From the NCBI RefSeq assembly GCF_007904105.1, contig NZ_CP042325.1, positions 2,170,001-2,234,000 of the forward strand: DNA of 64,000 bases. Reading direction: 5' to 3'. The notes under the pieces were generated by a model. That model did not search any database and was not told the origin of the DNA. It saw nothing but the letters and a program-made list of their open reading frames with translations. A program made the translations under genes and the position numbers. Positions 1 through 8,164 of this stretch are shown piece by piece. The stretch is from Corynebacterium sp. sy039 (GTDB lineage Bacteria; Actinomycetota; Actinomycetes; Mycobacteriales; Mycobacteriaceae). The number at the start of each line of letters is the position of its first letter. Position 1 is the first letter of the stretch.

Positions 1-84
1 ACCTGGAACTAGCGTGCCATCAACGATGGAATCTTCAATGAGGACAGCGATTTGCCGGAACAATGGTGCTGCTTGATCATCCAT
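1..84 (-). CDS. GntR-family transcriptional regulator, N-terminal fragment
   Basis: Only the first 28 codons are in the window. The peptide starts MDDQAAPLFRQIA and continues with a helix ending in VDGTLVPG, the opening of the GntR winged-helix domain (Q-I-A...I..G.L.PG). A GGAGG ribosome site precedes the ATG. The short N-terminus before the helix and the long palindrome in front of the gene resemble the YtrA subgroup, whose members usually regulate adjacent ABC transporters; that assignment is inference because the C-terminal domain is outside the window. Confidence 0.75.
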   Translation of the reverse strand, partial: MDDQAAPLFRQIAVLIEDSIVDGTLVPG

Positions 85-100
85 AACACCTCCACATAGT

Positions 101-126
101 TGGTTAGTTACTCATGTAACCAACCA
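101..126. promoter_or_regulatory. Operator-like inverted repeat upstream of the GntR gene
   Basis: The arms TGGTTAGTTAC and GTAACCAACCA flank a 4-bp spacer (TCAT), with one mismatch in 11 bp. The repeat sits directly in front of the GntR start codon, the usual place for an autoregulatory GntR operator. Binding by this protein is inferred from position. Confidence 0.6.
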
Positions 127-344
127 TATAACTAAGGGAGGTTGCTGTCAAGAGTTTTCGACAAGCCCAATCGACATTTTGCCCCCACAAGATACTTCTA
201 CCACCAGCACTTACTGCACTTTTAGAATTTTCTATCGCCTAACACCCTGCAATAAGGCATAGTAGAAGATGTAACAGAGTCACAATATGTGATCGGTTAA
301 TTTAATGAAAAGTTTTACCCAAAGATAGTGAAAGTTTTAGAACC

Positions 345-1757
345 ATGCTCGAAAGAACACAGATTTTTGTTGATACCAGTTATTTACTAGCAAGTTTTTA
401 TAATTCCTGGGAAATAGGTGCCAGATCGCAATTAGAAATAGACCTTCCCGAAGTAGTCACCACCTTAGGAAATATGGTTAGCCAACAATTAGGGCAACCC
501 GTTCACCGACAATTATGGTACGACGGCATTCCAGAATCAGGACCACACCGCTATCAGCGAGCATTACGCACCTGCGACGGAGTTCAACTTCGCGCTGGTC
601 AACTCATTGAATGGGGCGAACGCCGTACACAAAAAGCAGTTGATACCCGCCTAGTAGCCGATATGGTACTGACAGGTGTTCGTCGAGAAGTTAGTGACAT
701 TGTCATCGTTTCTGGCGATGCGGATATGATTCCAGGGGTACAAGAAGCAGTAAATGCCGGTGTTCGCGTACATCTCTATGGCTTTGGCTGGGACTCCATG
801 TCCTCAGCACTACGCCATGCCTGCGATTCCACCACCATCCTTGACCCACGAGAAGACTTCGCAGAATGTATGCAACTTGAAATCCTCGAAGGTCCGCTTC
901 CCCCAGTAATCAGACAAAAACCAGAAGAAGCCTGCGCACAACATCAAACAAACGATCCGGCACATAATGACACCATACAAGGTAATCATGGTGATACCGA
1001 TGAGGCTATCGACGTCCATGTAGCGCAATTATTTGATGAAGAAGACAAAGAAGCACTAAACGACGTGCACAGCGAAGCGAAAAGTGCTGGTTTAACCGAA
1101 CCAGAAACTAAAAAACCGCAGATGATCGTCGATAAAGCACGTGAAGATAGCACGCCGACGGCACAGCATACTGATCCACACGTTACCCAACCAGAAGATT
1201 CTGCAGCGCAGACAAGCGAAACCACAAACTCGGATGAATCTGCACACCATACCACCAACAACGCACGAACTATTAAAGTGACTTCAAGGGTTGAGGAATC
1301 ATTAGAGGTAGAGATCTCTGATTCCACTAGCACCAGCCCGAATAATGCAGCAGACGCTGAGGATAAAGCTACTCAAGATAAGCCAGCGCCTACTCCAGGC
1401 ACAGTTCCTACGCCACGTGCCGTCCCAAATCCATCAATGATGGCTCCACGACGCAAACTACGTTCCCGCTACGTACCATTACCAAGTGAAGTATGGTCTT
1501 CCTCTGGCTATCAAACACCTTTTGACGTGGGACAACAATATGCTGTGTGGTGGTACGACAATGCAGCAAGCACTGCACAACGCGATTCCGCCCATATGCT
1601 TTCTGGTGGAGGATTGCCTCCAGAGATTGACCGCCCACTTTTGCAATTCGCCTGCGAAACTCTCCATGAATACACCCTGACCGAAACTCAACGAGTCAAT
1701 TTACGCGACGGATTCCATTCTGGAATACGTGGGATACTATTGCGCAATAGCCAATAG
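345..1757 (+). CDS. NYN-domain (PIN-like) putative RNase with long disordered linker
   Basis: The 470-residue protein has an N-terminal NYN/LabA-type domain (about residues 5-170). Its likely metal-binding acidic positions are in IFVDTSYL near residue 10, VDTRLVADM near 100 and SGDADMIPGV near 125, the layout of PIN-like nucleases. Residues about 175-365 are low-complexity, rich in E, D, T, S and A. A compact C-terminal domain of about 100 residues follows (RRKLRSRYVPLPSEVW to the end), which I cannot assign. NYN proteins are generally RNA endonucleases; this target is unknown. It stands alone, with no partner gene close by. Confidence 0.8.
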   Translation: MLERTQIFVDTSYLLASFYNSWEIGARSQLEIDLPEVVTTLGNMVSQQLGQPVHRQLWYDGIPESGPHRYQRALRTCDGVQLRAGQLIEWGERRTQKAVDTRLVADMVLTGVRREVSDIVIVSGDADMIPGVQEAVNAGVRVHLYGFGWDSMSSALRHACDSTTILDPREDFAECMQLEILEGPLPPVIRQKPEEACAQHQTNDPAHNDTIQGNHGDTDEAIDVHVAQLFDEEDKEALNDVHSEAKSAGLTEPETKKPQMIVDKAREDSTPTAQHTDPHVTQPEDSAAQTSETTNSDESAHHTTNNARTIKVTSRVEESLEVEISDSTSTSPNNAADAEDKATQDKPAPTPGTVPTPRAVPNPSMMAPRRKLRSRYVPLPSEVWSSSGYQTPFDVGQQYAVWWYDNAASTAQRDSAHMLSGGGLPPEIDRPLLQFACETLHEYTLTETQRVNLRDGFHSGIRGILLRNSQ

Positions 1758-1867
1758 GCAGCTCATAAGCACAGGGGTAAAGGGTTACATAGGTGAGCAG
1801 CGCATAGGGCTAATATGCTCGGAAACGCGCTGCTGCTAGAACGCATTGGATATGTCTAGAAAGCATG

Positions 1868-1917
1868 ATGCATGCACGCGTGTGCGTGTGTGCGCGTGCG
1901 TGTGCGTGTGTGCGCGC
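1868..1917. repeat. 50-bp alternating purine-pyrimidine tract (Z-DNA-prone)
   Basis: Purine and pyrimidine alternate without a break for 50 bp, mostly GT and GC dinucleotides. Such tracts are classical left-handed DNA formers under negative supercoiling and are also prone to slippage. The function here is unknown. Confidence 0.85.
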
Positions 1918-1930
1918 CATCAAAAGTTTT

Positions 1931-1947
1931 CCTGAGTTTTTCTCAGG
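1931..1947. terminator. Short hairpin, possible terminator
   Basis: CCTGAG and CTCAGG surround TTTTT, followed by TTTCC on the plus strand and preceded by AAAAGTTTT. It lies 174 bp beyond the NYN gene stop. The stem is only 6 bp, so the terminator call is weak. Confidence 0.3.
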
Positions 1948-2400
1948 TTTCCTTAGGGGCGAGAGCGGATTTTCCATAGTGACGCTCCTCACCCAGAGCA
2001 GAGCTTTGATTACGTTGATAAAAGTGGGAGTTTTTCCAACTTTTCACCCTTTTACGCTGCATATAACGCTAAAATTCAAGGAGAACTTGGGCGAAAGTTA
2101 TTTCACATTTCCACTGCACACTAGATACCCACCAAAGGGAATCACCCCCAAAATAGGGCATTTTCTTTTTAAGAAACAAACTGTCGATAGCTTAGAAAAA
2201 TAATAATTTCTCATATTCATGCAGAGAATACTGAGAAAAGTATAAGCAGGTCGCACGGCATTCAGACGCTTTTGGAGCGGAAATAATTAACCGCCAACCA
2301 CCTTGTCCTGATATCCATCCCCACCACACGTCGATAAATAATATGCAAAAGGGGCTAGCGCATACGCAATAACTCATTCTAAGATAATTCTAAGTATTTT

Positions 2401-2418
2401 CCTTAGGGGAGCCTAAGG
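2401..2418. promoter_or_regulatory. Perfect 7-bp inverted repeat upstream of the exported-protein cassette
   Basis: CCTTAGG and CCTAAGG are separated by GGAG and lie 35 bp before the first cassette start codon, just downstream of a possible -10 element (TAAGAT at 2380-2385). Position and symmetry suggest an operator. Positions 2403-2421 match the DtxR consensus at 12 of 19 bases by eye, but arm spacing differs from a standard iron box, so the regulator is unknown. Confidence 0.4.
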
Positions 2419-2452
2419 ATCGCTTATTTTTCTTTCACAGAAAGGCTTTCTC

Positions 2453-3001
2453 ATGCGTAAACGTCTCATGACTGCTCTTAGCGCTGGCGTATTGGCAGCG
2501 TCCACTCTTCACGCTCTTCCTGCACAAGCAGCTTCTTACACCGAGGTAAACCCTGGTGTAGTTGGTGGATCTTGCTCTCGTGAAGGAGCAGCAGGTCAGG
2601 AACTGACCATCACCGGCTCCAACTTCGAGATCGAAGGCACCGCTACCGTTGCTAACTACAACGACGAAGACCTGCCACTAACCCAGACCATCCGCGAAGG
2701 CAAGACCAAGAACTGGAACTTCGGCGGAACCGTAAGCTTCGACCTACTGAAGCTGATCAACGTTTCCCTGAACGCTGGCTACTCCTCCACCCAGACCTGG
2801 GAAGTTGGACAGACCCTAGGCCCATACCCAGTAAAGCCTGGCTACACCGGCGTTCTGCAGTACGGCTTCCTGATCAGCAGCTTCGAGGGTAAGAACCTGC
2901 GCTGCCAGGGTGGCCAGTGGGTAGACACCAACCGTCCTTTCTGGGGCAACATCCCTAAGGAGCGCCACGTTCGCGTTTCCATGCGCTCTAACGACGCTTA
3001 A
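2453..3001 (+). CDS. Exported protein A of a three-gene paralogous cassette
   Basis: The 182-residue product has a Sec signal peptide (1-26, ending in AQA). The mature part has two cysteines (41 and 151), probably disulfide-paired. The ending WEVGQTLGPYPVKPG...C...W...ERHV is shared with the third gene and, more loosely, the second. Between about residues 75 and 115, Ser/Thr-rich strands flank a hydrophobic alternating segment (VSFDLLKLINVSLNAGYS), as in the membrane-insertion region of aerolysin/ETX-MTX2-type pore formers. That likeness is inference. Every Asn codon is AAC and other codons are similarly restricted, suggesting very high expression. There is no membrane anchor or sorting signal. 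Confidence 0.75.
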   Translation: MRKRLMTALSAGVLAASTLHALPAQAASYTEVNPGVVGGSCSREGAAGQELTITGSNFEIEGTATVANYNDEDLPLTQTIREGKTKNWNFGGTVSFDLLKLINVSLNAGYSSTQTWEVGQTLGPYPVKPGYTGVLQYGFLISSFEGKNLRCQGGQWVDTNRPFWGNIPKERHVRVSMRSNDA

Positions 3002-3045
3002 AGATCCTTTTCCTTCCAACCAATGATCAATTGATCGAGGAATAT

Positions 3046-3717
3046 ATGAAGAAGAAAAACATCGGATCGCTCCTTGCAGCAGCAACTGTGGTGTCGGTGC
3101 CTATGGTTTCTGGTGTGGCAACCGCTACACCAGTTACCAAAACACCAGATCAGCATGAGCACCGTCAGGACTTTGTCAATGACGACACCTGCAACTGGGA
3201 AGCAGATCAGAGCCGTCACCCATACGAAAGTTGGATCACCAACGAGTATGACCGCTACAACGGCACCAACTCTTTCACCAACAACACGGACCGTCCAATC
3301 CAGTTCTCCCTTGAGGTAACCGAGGGCGTGAACGAATCTGTAAAGGCCATGAGCTCCGGTAACACCTGGGAGCCTTTCTTCGGCCACCTGCAGAACAAAT
3401 ACGGCATTGTGCAGACCAGCAACTGGGCTGTTGGTGACAAGCTGGGCCCTATCACGGTTCAGCCTGGTGAGACGGTTCGTGCTGACTACGGCGTACACAT
3501 GAAGGAATTCATTGGCCGTGTTCGTACCTGTGACAAGAACACTGGACTATGGCGCATGGAGCCTTACTTCGGCAAGTACGTTGGTAAAGGTCCTTCCACA
3601 CGTTTCGTTGTATGGCACCACACCACCAAGGAAGGTGACTACTCCGAGAACTACGTGGAGATGCCAGCTATGAGCGATAGCGGCCCAGGTGCCGCAACGA
3701 TCGACGGCAAGGAGTAA
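3046..3717 (+). CDS. Exported protein B of the cassette (divergent paralog)
   Basis: I chose the ATG at 3046, preceded by GAGGA, over an ATT/ATG five codons upstream. The 223-residue product has a Sec signal peptide (about 1-27, ending GVATA). Cys49 and Cys162 occupy the same relative places as in the neighbours, and the block WAVGDKLGPITVQPGETV...F.G...TC...W is conserved. The central segment is polar and Trp/Pro-containing rather than alternating hydrophobic. The protein also has a 35-residue acidic tail lacking in the other two. It starts 44 bp after gene A and probably shares its mRNA. Function unknown. Confidence 0.72.
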   Translation: MKKKNIGSLLAAATVVSVPMVSGVATATPVTKTPDQHEHRQDFVNDDTCNWEADQSRHPYESWITNEYDRYNGTNSFTNNTDRPIQFSLEVTEGVNESVKAMSSGNTWEPFFGHLQNKYGIVQTSNWAVGDKLGPITVQPGETVRADYGVHMKEFIGRVRTCDKNTGLWRMEPYFGKYVGKGPSTRFVVWHHTTKEGDYSENYVEMPAMSDSGPGAATIDGKE

Positions 3718-3720
3718 GCA

Positions 3721-4338
3721 ATGCGCACAATCAACAAAGCAGCTGTTGCTCTGGCAACCGTAGGTCTGGCATGCGCGGGATTCACCCCGGCACAGGCCGA
3801 GATCACCAGTGCATACGCAAACACTGAAGGCGCTCCTACTGAGGAGTGGACTCCGGTAGCAAAGCCACAGGCTCTTGATTCTGGCCCACAACCAGGAACA
3901 ACCTGTGAGCGCGTTGGCGCTACTGCCGAGTACGTAGAGATCACTGGTTCTCGCTTCGACGTCGAGGGTTCCGCTTCTGCGGCAAACACCTTGGATGAGG
4001 GCGAGATTCCACTGAAGCAGACCATCAACGAGTCCAAAACCAAGAAGTGGTGGACATCCGTGAACGTGTCTGTGAAGTACACAGAGGAAATCACCCGTAA
4101 GTACGGTTGGGAATACAGCCGTGAAATGATCTGGTCTATGGGACAAAACATTGGCCCATACCCGATCTACCCAGGTGAGATTGGTACATTGCGCTGGGGA
4201 TTCATCGTTGATGAGTTCATCGGCCACCGTGTACGTTGCAATAGCAACCGCACGTGGGAGCAGCTTGGTGCACAGTTCTACGGTGTAGCTCCTCGTGAGC
4301 GCCACGTTGATGTGACCGTGCGGCAGCTCGACAGCTAA
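3721..4338 (+). CDS. Exported protein C of the cassette
   Basis: The ATG lies 3 bp after the stop of gene B, with AAGGAG overlapping that stop, so the genes are translationally close-coupled. The 205-residue product has a signal peptide (1-26, AQA), a 35-residue linker, then a domain matching protein A along its length. Shared blocks are VEITGSRFDVEGSASAANT (A: LTITGSNFEIEGTATVANY), PLKQTINESKTKKW, IGPYPIYPGEIGTLRWGF and PRERHVDV, with Cys62 and Cys173 as the pair. The central segment (SVNVSVKYTEEITRKYGWEYS) alternates like a beta hairpin but is more charged than in A. A component of a multi-protein secreted complex is plausible but unproven. Confidence 0.75.
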   Translation: MRTINKAAVALATVGLACAGFTPAQAEITSAYANTEGAPTEEWTPVAKPQALDSGPQPGTTCERVGATAEYVEITGSRFDVEGSASAANTLDEGEIPLKQTINESKTKKWWTSVNVSVKYTEEITRKYGWEYSREMIWSMGQNIGPYPIYPGEIGTLRWGFIVDEFIGHRVRCNSNRTWEQLGAQFYGVAPRERHVDVTVRQLDS

Positions 4339-4359
4339 AACTGCCTAAGCAGCGCTGAT

Positions 4360-4397
4360 CTGGATGTTATCTCTTAGAGGTAGCATCCAGATTTTTG
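4360..4397 (+). terminator. Rho-independent terminator of the cassette
   Basis: CTGGATG (4360-4366) pairs with CATCCAG (4384-4390), with further G:U-containing pairs inside, and is followed by ATTTTTGT. It begins 21 bp after the third cassette gene and may also serve the convergent pspA. Confidence 0.8.
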
Positions 4398-4417
4398 TCT
4401 TAGCACACGACAGCTCG

Positions 4418-5173
4418 CTACTGCTCAATTTCACCCTGAGCTTGAGTTTTACCAGCATCAAGCTCGGCACGAATCTCGGCTAGTCTACTTGCTGCCCGCA
4501 TATCCTGACCTGAAACATCAATCTCAGCGATACGACCATCGACGCTATCCTGCATGAGTTCTTGAGCACCCAAAGCCTGTGCGTAACGTCGTTCGATTTT
4601 TTCCCGCACACTATCCATGCTGGGCACTGTGGAATCAGCCTGAAAAGCCCCTAGCTGTTCGACGTTACGCGCGCTGCTCTCCTGCATCTGCGTTTGCTGA
4701 ACCTGGCGCATAAGTTCATCAGCTTGCGCTAATTGTTCTTTAAGTTTTATTTCTGATGCTTTAACTTGTTGTTTTGCCTGCTCCGCAGCACTAACTGACT
4801 GCTTATGCAAGGTTTTTGCCTCTTCCAGCTGCTGCTCGACGCTCACCAATTGGGTCGCGTAAATCTCAGCTACATGAGCAAACTTAGTGTTTTCTTCTGC
4901 ATCACCTGTGCGTTGGGCTGCGTCGGACTGCGCCAGAGCTTGGCGTGTTTTTTCGGTAAGATCCTGTTGTTCCTGCACTAGCTGATTGAGTTTCATCTCA
5001 AGCTGGTTTTTGTTGCCAATAACTGCACTGGCTTGCTGAACAATCTGTTCATGCTGCTGCTTAGCTGCTGTTACTGCCTGGTTGATCTGCACTTTTGGAT
5101 CAGCATTTTCCTCAATTTTCTGATCCAAAGAGGCAGTGAGATATTTCCAGCCTTTTGCAAAAGGATTAGCCAC
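4418..5173 (-). CDS. pspA: PspA/IM30-family phage shock protein
   Basis: The 251-residue protein is almost entirely coiled coil and opens MANPFAKGWKYLTASLDQKI, the amphipathic membrane-binding helix of PspA/IM30/Vipp1. The QAVTAAKQQHEQIVQQ region and alternating K/E/Q heptads run to about residue 200. The family assembles on damaged inner-membrane surfaces. The start is GTG at 5173. It lies 84 bp upstream, in reading direction, of the cassette terminator. No PspB/PspC-like partner is seen nearby, as is usual for actinobacteria. Confidence 0.85.
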   Translation of the reverse strand: MANPFAKGWKYLTASLDQKIEENADPKVQINQAVTAAKQQHEQIVQQASAVIGNKNQLEMKLNQLVQEQQDLTEKTRQALAQSDAAQRTGDAEENTKFAHVAEIYATQLVSVEQQLEEAKTLHKQSVSAAEQAKQQVKASEIKLKEQLAQADELMRQVQQTQMQESSARNVEQLGAFQADSTVPSMDSVREKIERRYAQALGAQELMQDSVDGRIAEIDVSGQDMRAASRLAEIRAELDAGKTQAQGEIEQ

Positions 5174-5257
5174 CTAAAGTCACCTTCACTCGTTACATAT
5201 CTTTTTTGGTCCTTTAGGTGGCAGTATACCTATTTATCCTGCTTATTGCTGGTCTTG

Positions 5258-5620
5258 TTAGTCTTGCTGCTCAGCAACCTGACGCTTTACTTCTTCCATA
5301 TCCAATGCTTTAACCTGAGCAACAAGGTCTTCCAATGCTGCGGCAGGAAGAGCCCCGGCTTCTCGGTAAACAAGAACGCCATCACGGAAGGCCATCACTG
5401 TTGGGATGGACTGAATCTGTAATGCTGCAGCTAAACCTTGGTTTGCCTCGGTATCGAGCTTGGTAAAGGTCACATCGTCATGGTTCTCAGATACCTTTTC
5501 ATAGGTTGGTCCAAAAGCACGGCATGGTCCACACCATGATGCCCATGCGTCGACCAAAACAATGCCGTCTTTGCTTACTGTTTCCTCAAATGTGTCTTCG
5601 GTTACTGGTACAGTTGCCAC
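5258..5620 (-). CDS. Thioredoxin
   Basis: The 120-residue thioredoxin fold has the active site WASWCGPC near residues 28-35 and the cis-proline loop SIPTVM. It starts with GTG after AAGGAGTTATTCCC. A lysine/glutamate-rich tail of about 15 residues extends past the usual end. It is divergent from copZ. The window holds a second thioredoxin at 59139, next to trxB, which is the better candidate for the housekeeping protein. Confidence 0.9.
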   Translation of the reverse strand: MATVPVTEDTFEETVSKDGIVLVDAWASWCGPCRAFGPTYEKVSENHDDVTFTKLDTEANQGLAAALQIQSIPTVMAFRDGVLVYREAGALPAAALEDLVAQVKALDMEEVKRQVAEQQD

Positions 5621-5718
5621 GGGAATAACTCCTTCTTATGAAATGTTGCTTTCACTATAGGCTAACCAATCAATGAGAATCTTTATTCCCTCACCTTTTT
5701 CAGGAAGGAAACCCCAGA

Positions 5719-5937
5719 ATGACAATGACAACAAAAGACTATTACGTGTCGGGCATGAGCTGCCAGCACTGTGTTCATGCAATCACAGAAGAACTCAATC
5801 AGCTTGCCGACGTCCACAGCGTCACCGTTGATCTGGAATCTGGTCAGGTTAGGGTAGTAGGTACCCAGCTCAATGACCAAGATATTATCGCCGCCATCGA
5901 CGAAGCGGGTTATGCTCTTGCCGACACTGTCGAATAA
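5719..5937 (+). CDS. copZ: Heavy-metal-associated copper chaperone
   Basis: The 72-residue single HMA domain has the metal site GMSCQHC near residues 13-19 and the beta-alpha-beta pattern VHSVTVDLESGQVRV. AGGAAGGAA precedes the start. It overlaps the start of the P1B ATPase, so it probably hands Cu(I) to it. Confidence 0.9.
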   Translation: MTMTTKDYYVSGMSCQHCVHAITEELNQLADVHSVTVDLESGQVRVVGTQLNDQDIIAAIDEAGYALADTVE

Positions 5938-8140
5938 TCACAGCACCCACATTGAACTTGCTATCACCGGCATGACCTGCACAGCATGCTCAGCACGTGT
6001 GGAACGCAAGCTCAACAAAACCCCAGGAGTAAACGCCCAGGTCAATTTTGCGACAGAAACTGCCACCATTGCTTTCGACGAGACTCAGGTCAGCGTCGAC
6101 AAGCTGATTGAGGTTGTGCAGCACACTGGCTATGGCGCGCACCTTATCACTGCACAGGAAACGACACAGAGCAGGGGAGAGTCGCTGAAGAAACGGGCAC
6201 TCATCTCTGTGATCTTTGCCCTGCCGGTGCTTGTCATTTCTATGGTGCATTCGCTGCATTTTCCGCATTGGGAGTGGACTGTTTTTGCGCTCAGTACCCC
6301 AGTGTATTTTTGGGGTGGGTATCCATTCCATGCTGCTGCATTGCGAAATCTCAAACATGGTTCTTTCACAATGGATACGCTCATTAGTCTTGGCACCAGC
6401 GCAGCATATTGGTGGAGTGTAGCCACCATACTCAACCAGTGGGGGACAGCCCTCTATTTCGAGTCGGCAGCAATGGTCATTGTGTTTTTGCTATTCGGCA
6501 AATGGTTTGAGTCTCGTGCCAAATCACGAAGCGCACAAGCATTACATTCCTTGCTGGAATTGGGCACCAAAGAAGTCCACGTGCTACGCGAGGGCAAAGA
6601 ACTCACGCTGCCCATTGAGAAACTAATGGTAGGGGATATTTTCTTGGTGCGCCCTGGAGAAAAGATCGCTACCGACGGCGTGGTTGTGCGCGGCAATTCC
6701 ACTCTGGATGAATCCATGATTACTGGCGAGGCGTTACCCGTAGAAGTCGCGGAGAACTCCCAAGTAACTGGGGCAACAATAAATATCACTGGCACTCTCG
6801 AAGTACGAGCCACGCGCATTGGCAAGGACACCACACTGGCACATATCGCTGCGCTTATCACTCAAGCACAACTGGGGAAGGCACCCGTCGAACGGCTCGT
6901 GGATAAAATTGCCCAAGTTTTTGTGCCCATTGTCATTGGCATTGCGCTGCTAAGTTGTGCGATTCACCTATGGTTGGGAAATACTCTCAGCGATTCCATT
7001 GCGGCTATGGTTGCCGTACTCATCATTGCCTGCCCGTGTGCACTCGGATTAGCTACGCCAACTGCACTGCTCGTGGGAACAGGTCGAGGCGCCAAAATGG
7101 GCTTATTGATTAAAAGTGCCGAGGTGCTAGAGCACACACGCCAAGTCGAAACCATAGTGCTAGATAAAACTGGAACATTGACAACGGGGCAGATGAGCGT
7201 CGAAAAGCTCTATGTGACAGCTGAATCAGTAACACCACTTGGTATAACTAAACTCACTGAGGAATGGGTACTGCGGATAGCTGCAGCAATCGAACAGGGT
7301 TCCGCTCACCCTATTGCGCGCGCAATTGAAACAGCAGCCCAGCACTACGGTTCTTACCCCTATTTACCTGATTCGTTGCAACCTGAGAATCTTCGCACGC
7401 TCGCTGGATTAGGTGTGCAGGCAGATATCAATGGGGTAGTAGTGGCATTAACAAAGCCGCAAGCGGATGTCGAGTCACAATTAGCAGCATTTATCACAAA
7501 AGAGCAGGACAAAGGCGCCAGCGTGGTGGTTATGAGCGTTGATCAGGTAGCGGTTGCTGCACTGAGCATTCGTGACCAGGTCAAACAGGGGAGTCAAGCT
7601 GCCATCAGCGCATTAAAAGATATGCACCTGACCCCAATTTTGCTCACCGGCGACAATACAGGAGCGGCACAAAACATTGCTCAAGAAGTGGGGATAGCGC
7701 CAGAAAATGTGATTGCAGGCGTGTTACCTGCGGATAAGGCAGCAACGATTATGCGCTTGCAGCACAAAGGAATGCGCGTGGCAATGGTTGGCGACGGCAT
7801 CAACGACGCCGCAGCACTTGCGCAAGCAGACCTAGGGCTAGCGATGGGTGCAGGCACTGATGTTGCTATTGAAGCGAGCGACATCACCATTATGAATAGC
7901 GACCCGCGCTCTATTGTCGACGCACTGCGGCTAAGCAATCGCACTCTCGCAACCATAAAAACCAATTTATTCTGGGCATTTGCTTATAATGTCATACTCA
8001 TTCCAGTGGCAGCCTGGGGGTTGCTTGATCCCATGCTTGCCGGTGCCGCAATGGCGCTAAGCTCTGTTTTTGTACTCAGCAACTCACTGCGACTCAACAG
8101 ATTTCGCTCCGCTTTTGGAGTTGAGGAGCAGAATCAATAG
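5912..8140 (+). CDS. copA: Cu(I)-exporting P1B-type ATPase
   Basis: About 742 residues. There is one N-terminal HMA domain (GMTCTACSARVERK), the TGE actuator loop (MITGEALPVE), the CPC metal channel motif (IACPCALGLATPT), the phosphorylation site DKTGTLT, the SAHPIA nucleotide-site histidine and the hinge GDGINDAAAL. Eight membrane segments fit the sequence. The chosen ATG at 5912 overlaps copZ by 26 bp; an ATG at 5873 is also open but would add residues coded inside copZ without similarity to the family. The CPC motif indicates monovalent copper or silver export. Confidence 0.9.
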   Translation: MLLPTLSNNHSTHIELAITGMTCTACSARVERKLNKTPGVNAQVNFATETATIAFDETQVSVDKLIEVVQHTGYGAHLITAQETTQSRGESLKKRALISVIFALPVLVISMVHSLHFPHWEWTVFALSTPVYFWGGYPFHAAALRNLKHGSFTMDTLISLGTSAAYWWSVATILNQWGTALYFESAAMVIVFLLFGKWFESRAKSRSAQALHSLLELGTKEVHVLREGKELTLPIEKLMVGDIFLVRPGEKIATDGVVVRGNSTLDESMITGEALPVEVAENSQVTGATINITGTLEVRATRIGKDTTLAHIAALITQAQLGKAPVERLVDKIAQVFVPIVIGIALLSCAIHLWLGNTLSDSIAAMVAVLIIACPCALGLATPTALLVGTGRGAKMGLLIKSAEVLEHTRQVETIVLDKTGTLTTGQMSVEKLYVTAESVTPLGITKLTEEWVLRIAAAIEQGSAHPIARAIETAAQHYGSYPYLPDSLQPENLRTLAGLGVQADINGVVVALTKPQADVESQLAAFITKEQDKGASVVVMSVDQVAVAALSIRDQVKQGSQAAISALKDMHLTPILLTGDNTGAAQNIAQEVGIAPENVIAGVLPADKAATIMRLQHKGMRVAMVGDGINDAAALAQADLGLAMGAGTDVAIEASDITIMNSDPRSIVDALRLSNRTLATIKTNLFWAFAYNVILIPVAAWGLLDPMLAGAAMALSSVFVLSNSLRLNRFRSAFGVEEQNQ

Positions 8141-8164
8141 GTATCTTAAGACAATGCCCATAAG

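Larger units (their letters stand above)
1758..2452. other. 695-bp intergenic region without a credible gene
   Basis: Open frames here are low-complexity by-products of the alternating GT/GC tract or lack ribosome sites. The stretch holds that tract, a short hairpin at 1931-1947 and an inverted repeat at 2401-2418. The 12-mer TTTCCTTAGGGG occurs twice, at 1948-1959 and 2398-2409. It is AT-rich from about 2020 on and presumably carries the promoter of the exported-protein cassette. Confidence 0.6.

Noticed and set aside
1865..2203. Cys/Arg-rich 112-codon frame over the alternating GT/GC tract
   Set aside because: The composition is only the translation of the dinucleotide repeat; there is no ribosome site and the rest has no coding character.
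3547..4305. 252-codon minus-strand frame over cassette genes B and C
   Set aside because: Strong codon bias, signal peptides and ribosome sites are on the plus strand; the antisense frame has none.
5651..5673. Possible DtxR box (core TAGGCTAACC) upstream of the thioredoxin at 5258
   Set aside because: The inner ten bases match, but the outer arms match at only 3 of 9 positions, too weak to call by eye.
5873..5911. Upstream ATG for copA
   Set aside because: The added 13 residues are coded within copZ, resemble no ATPase N-terminus and lack a ribosome site.
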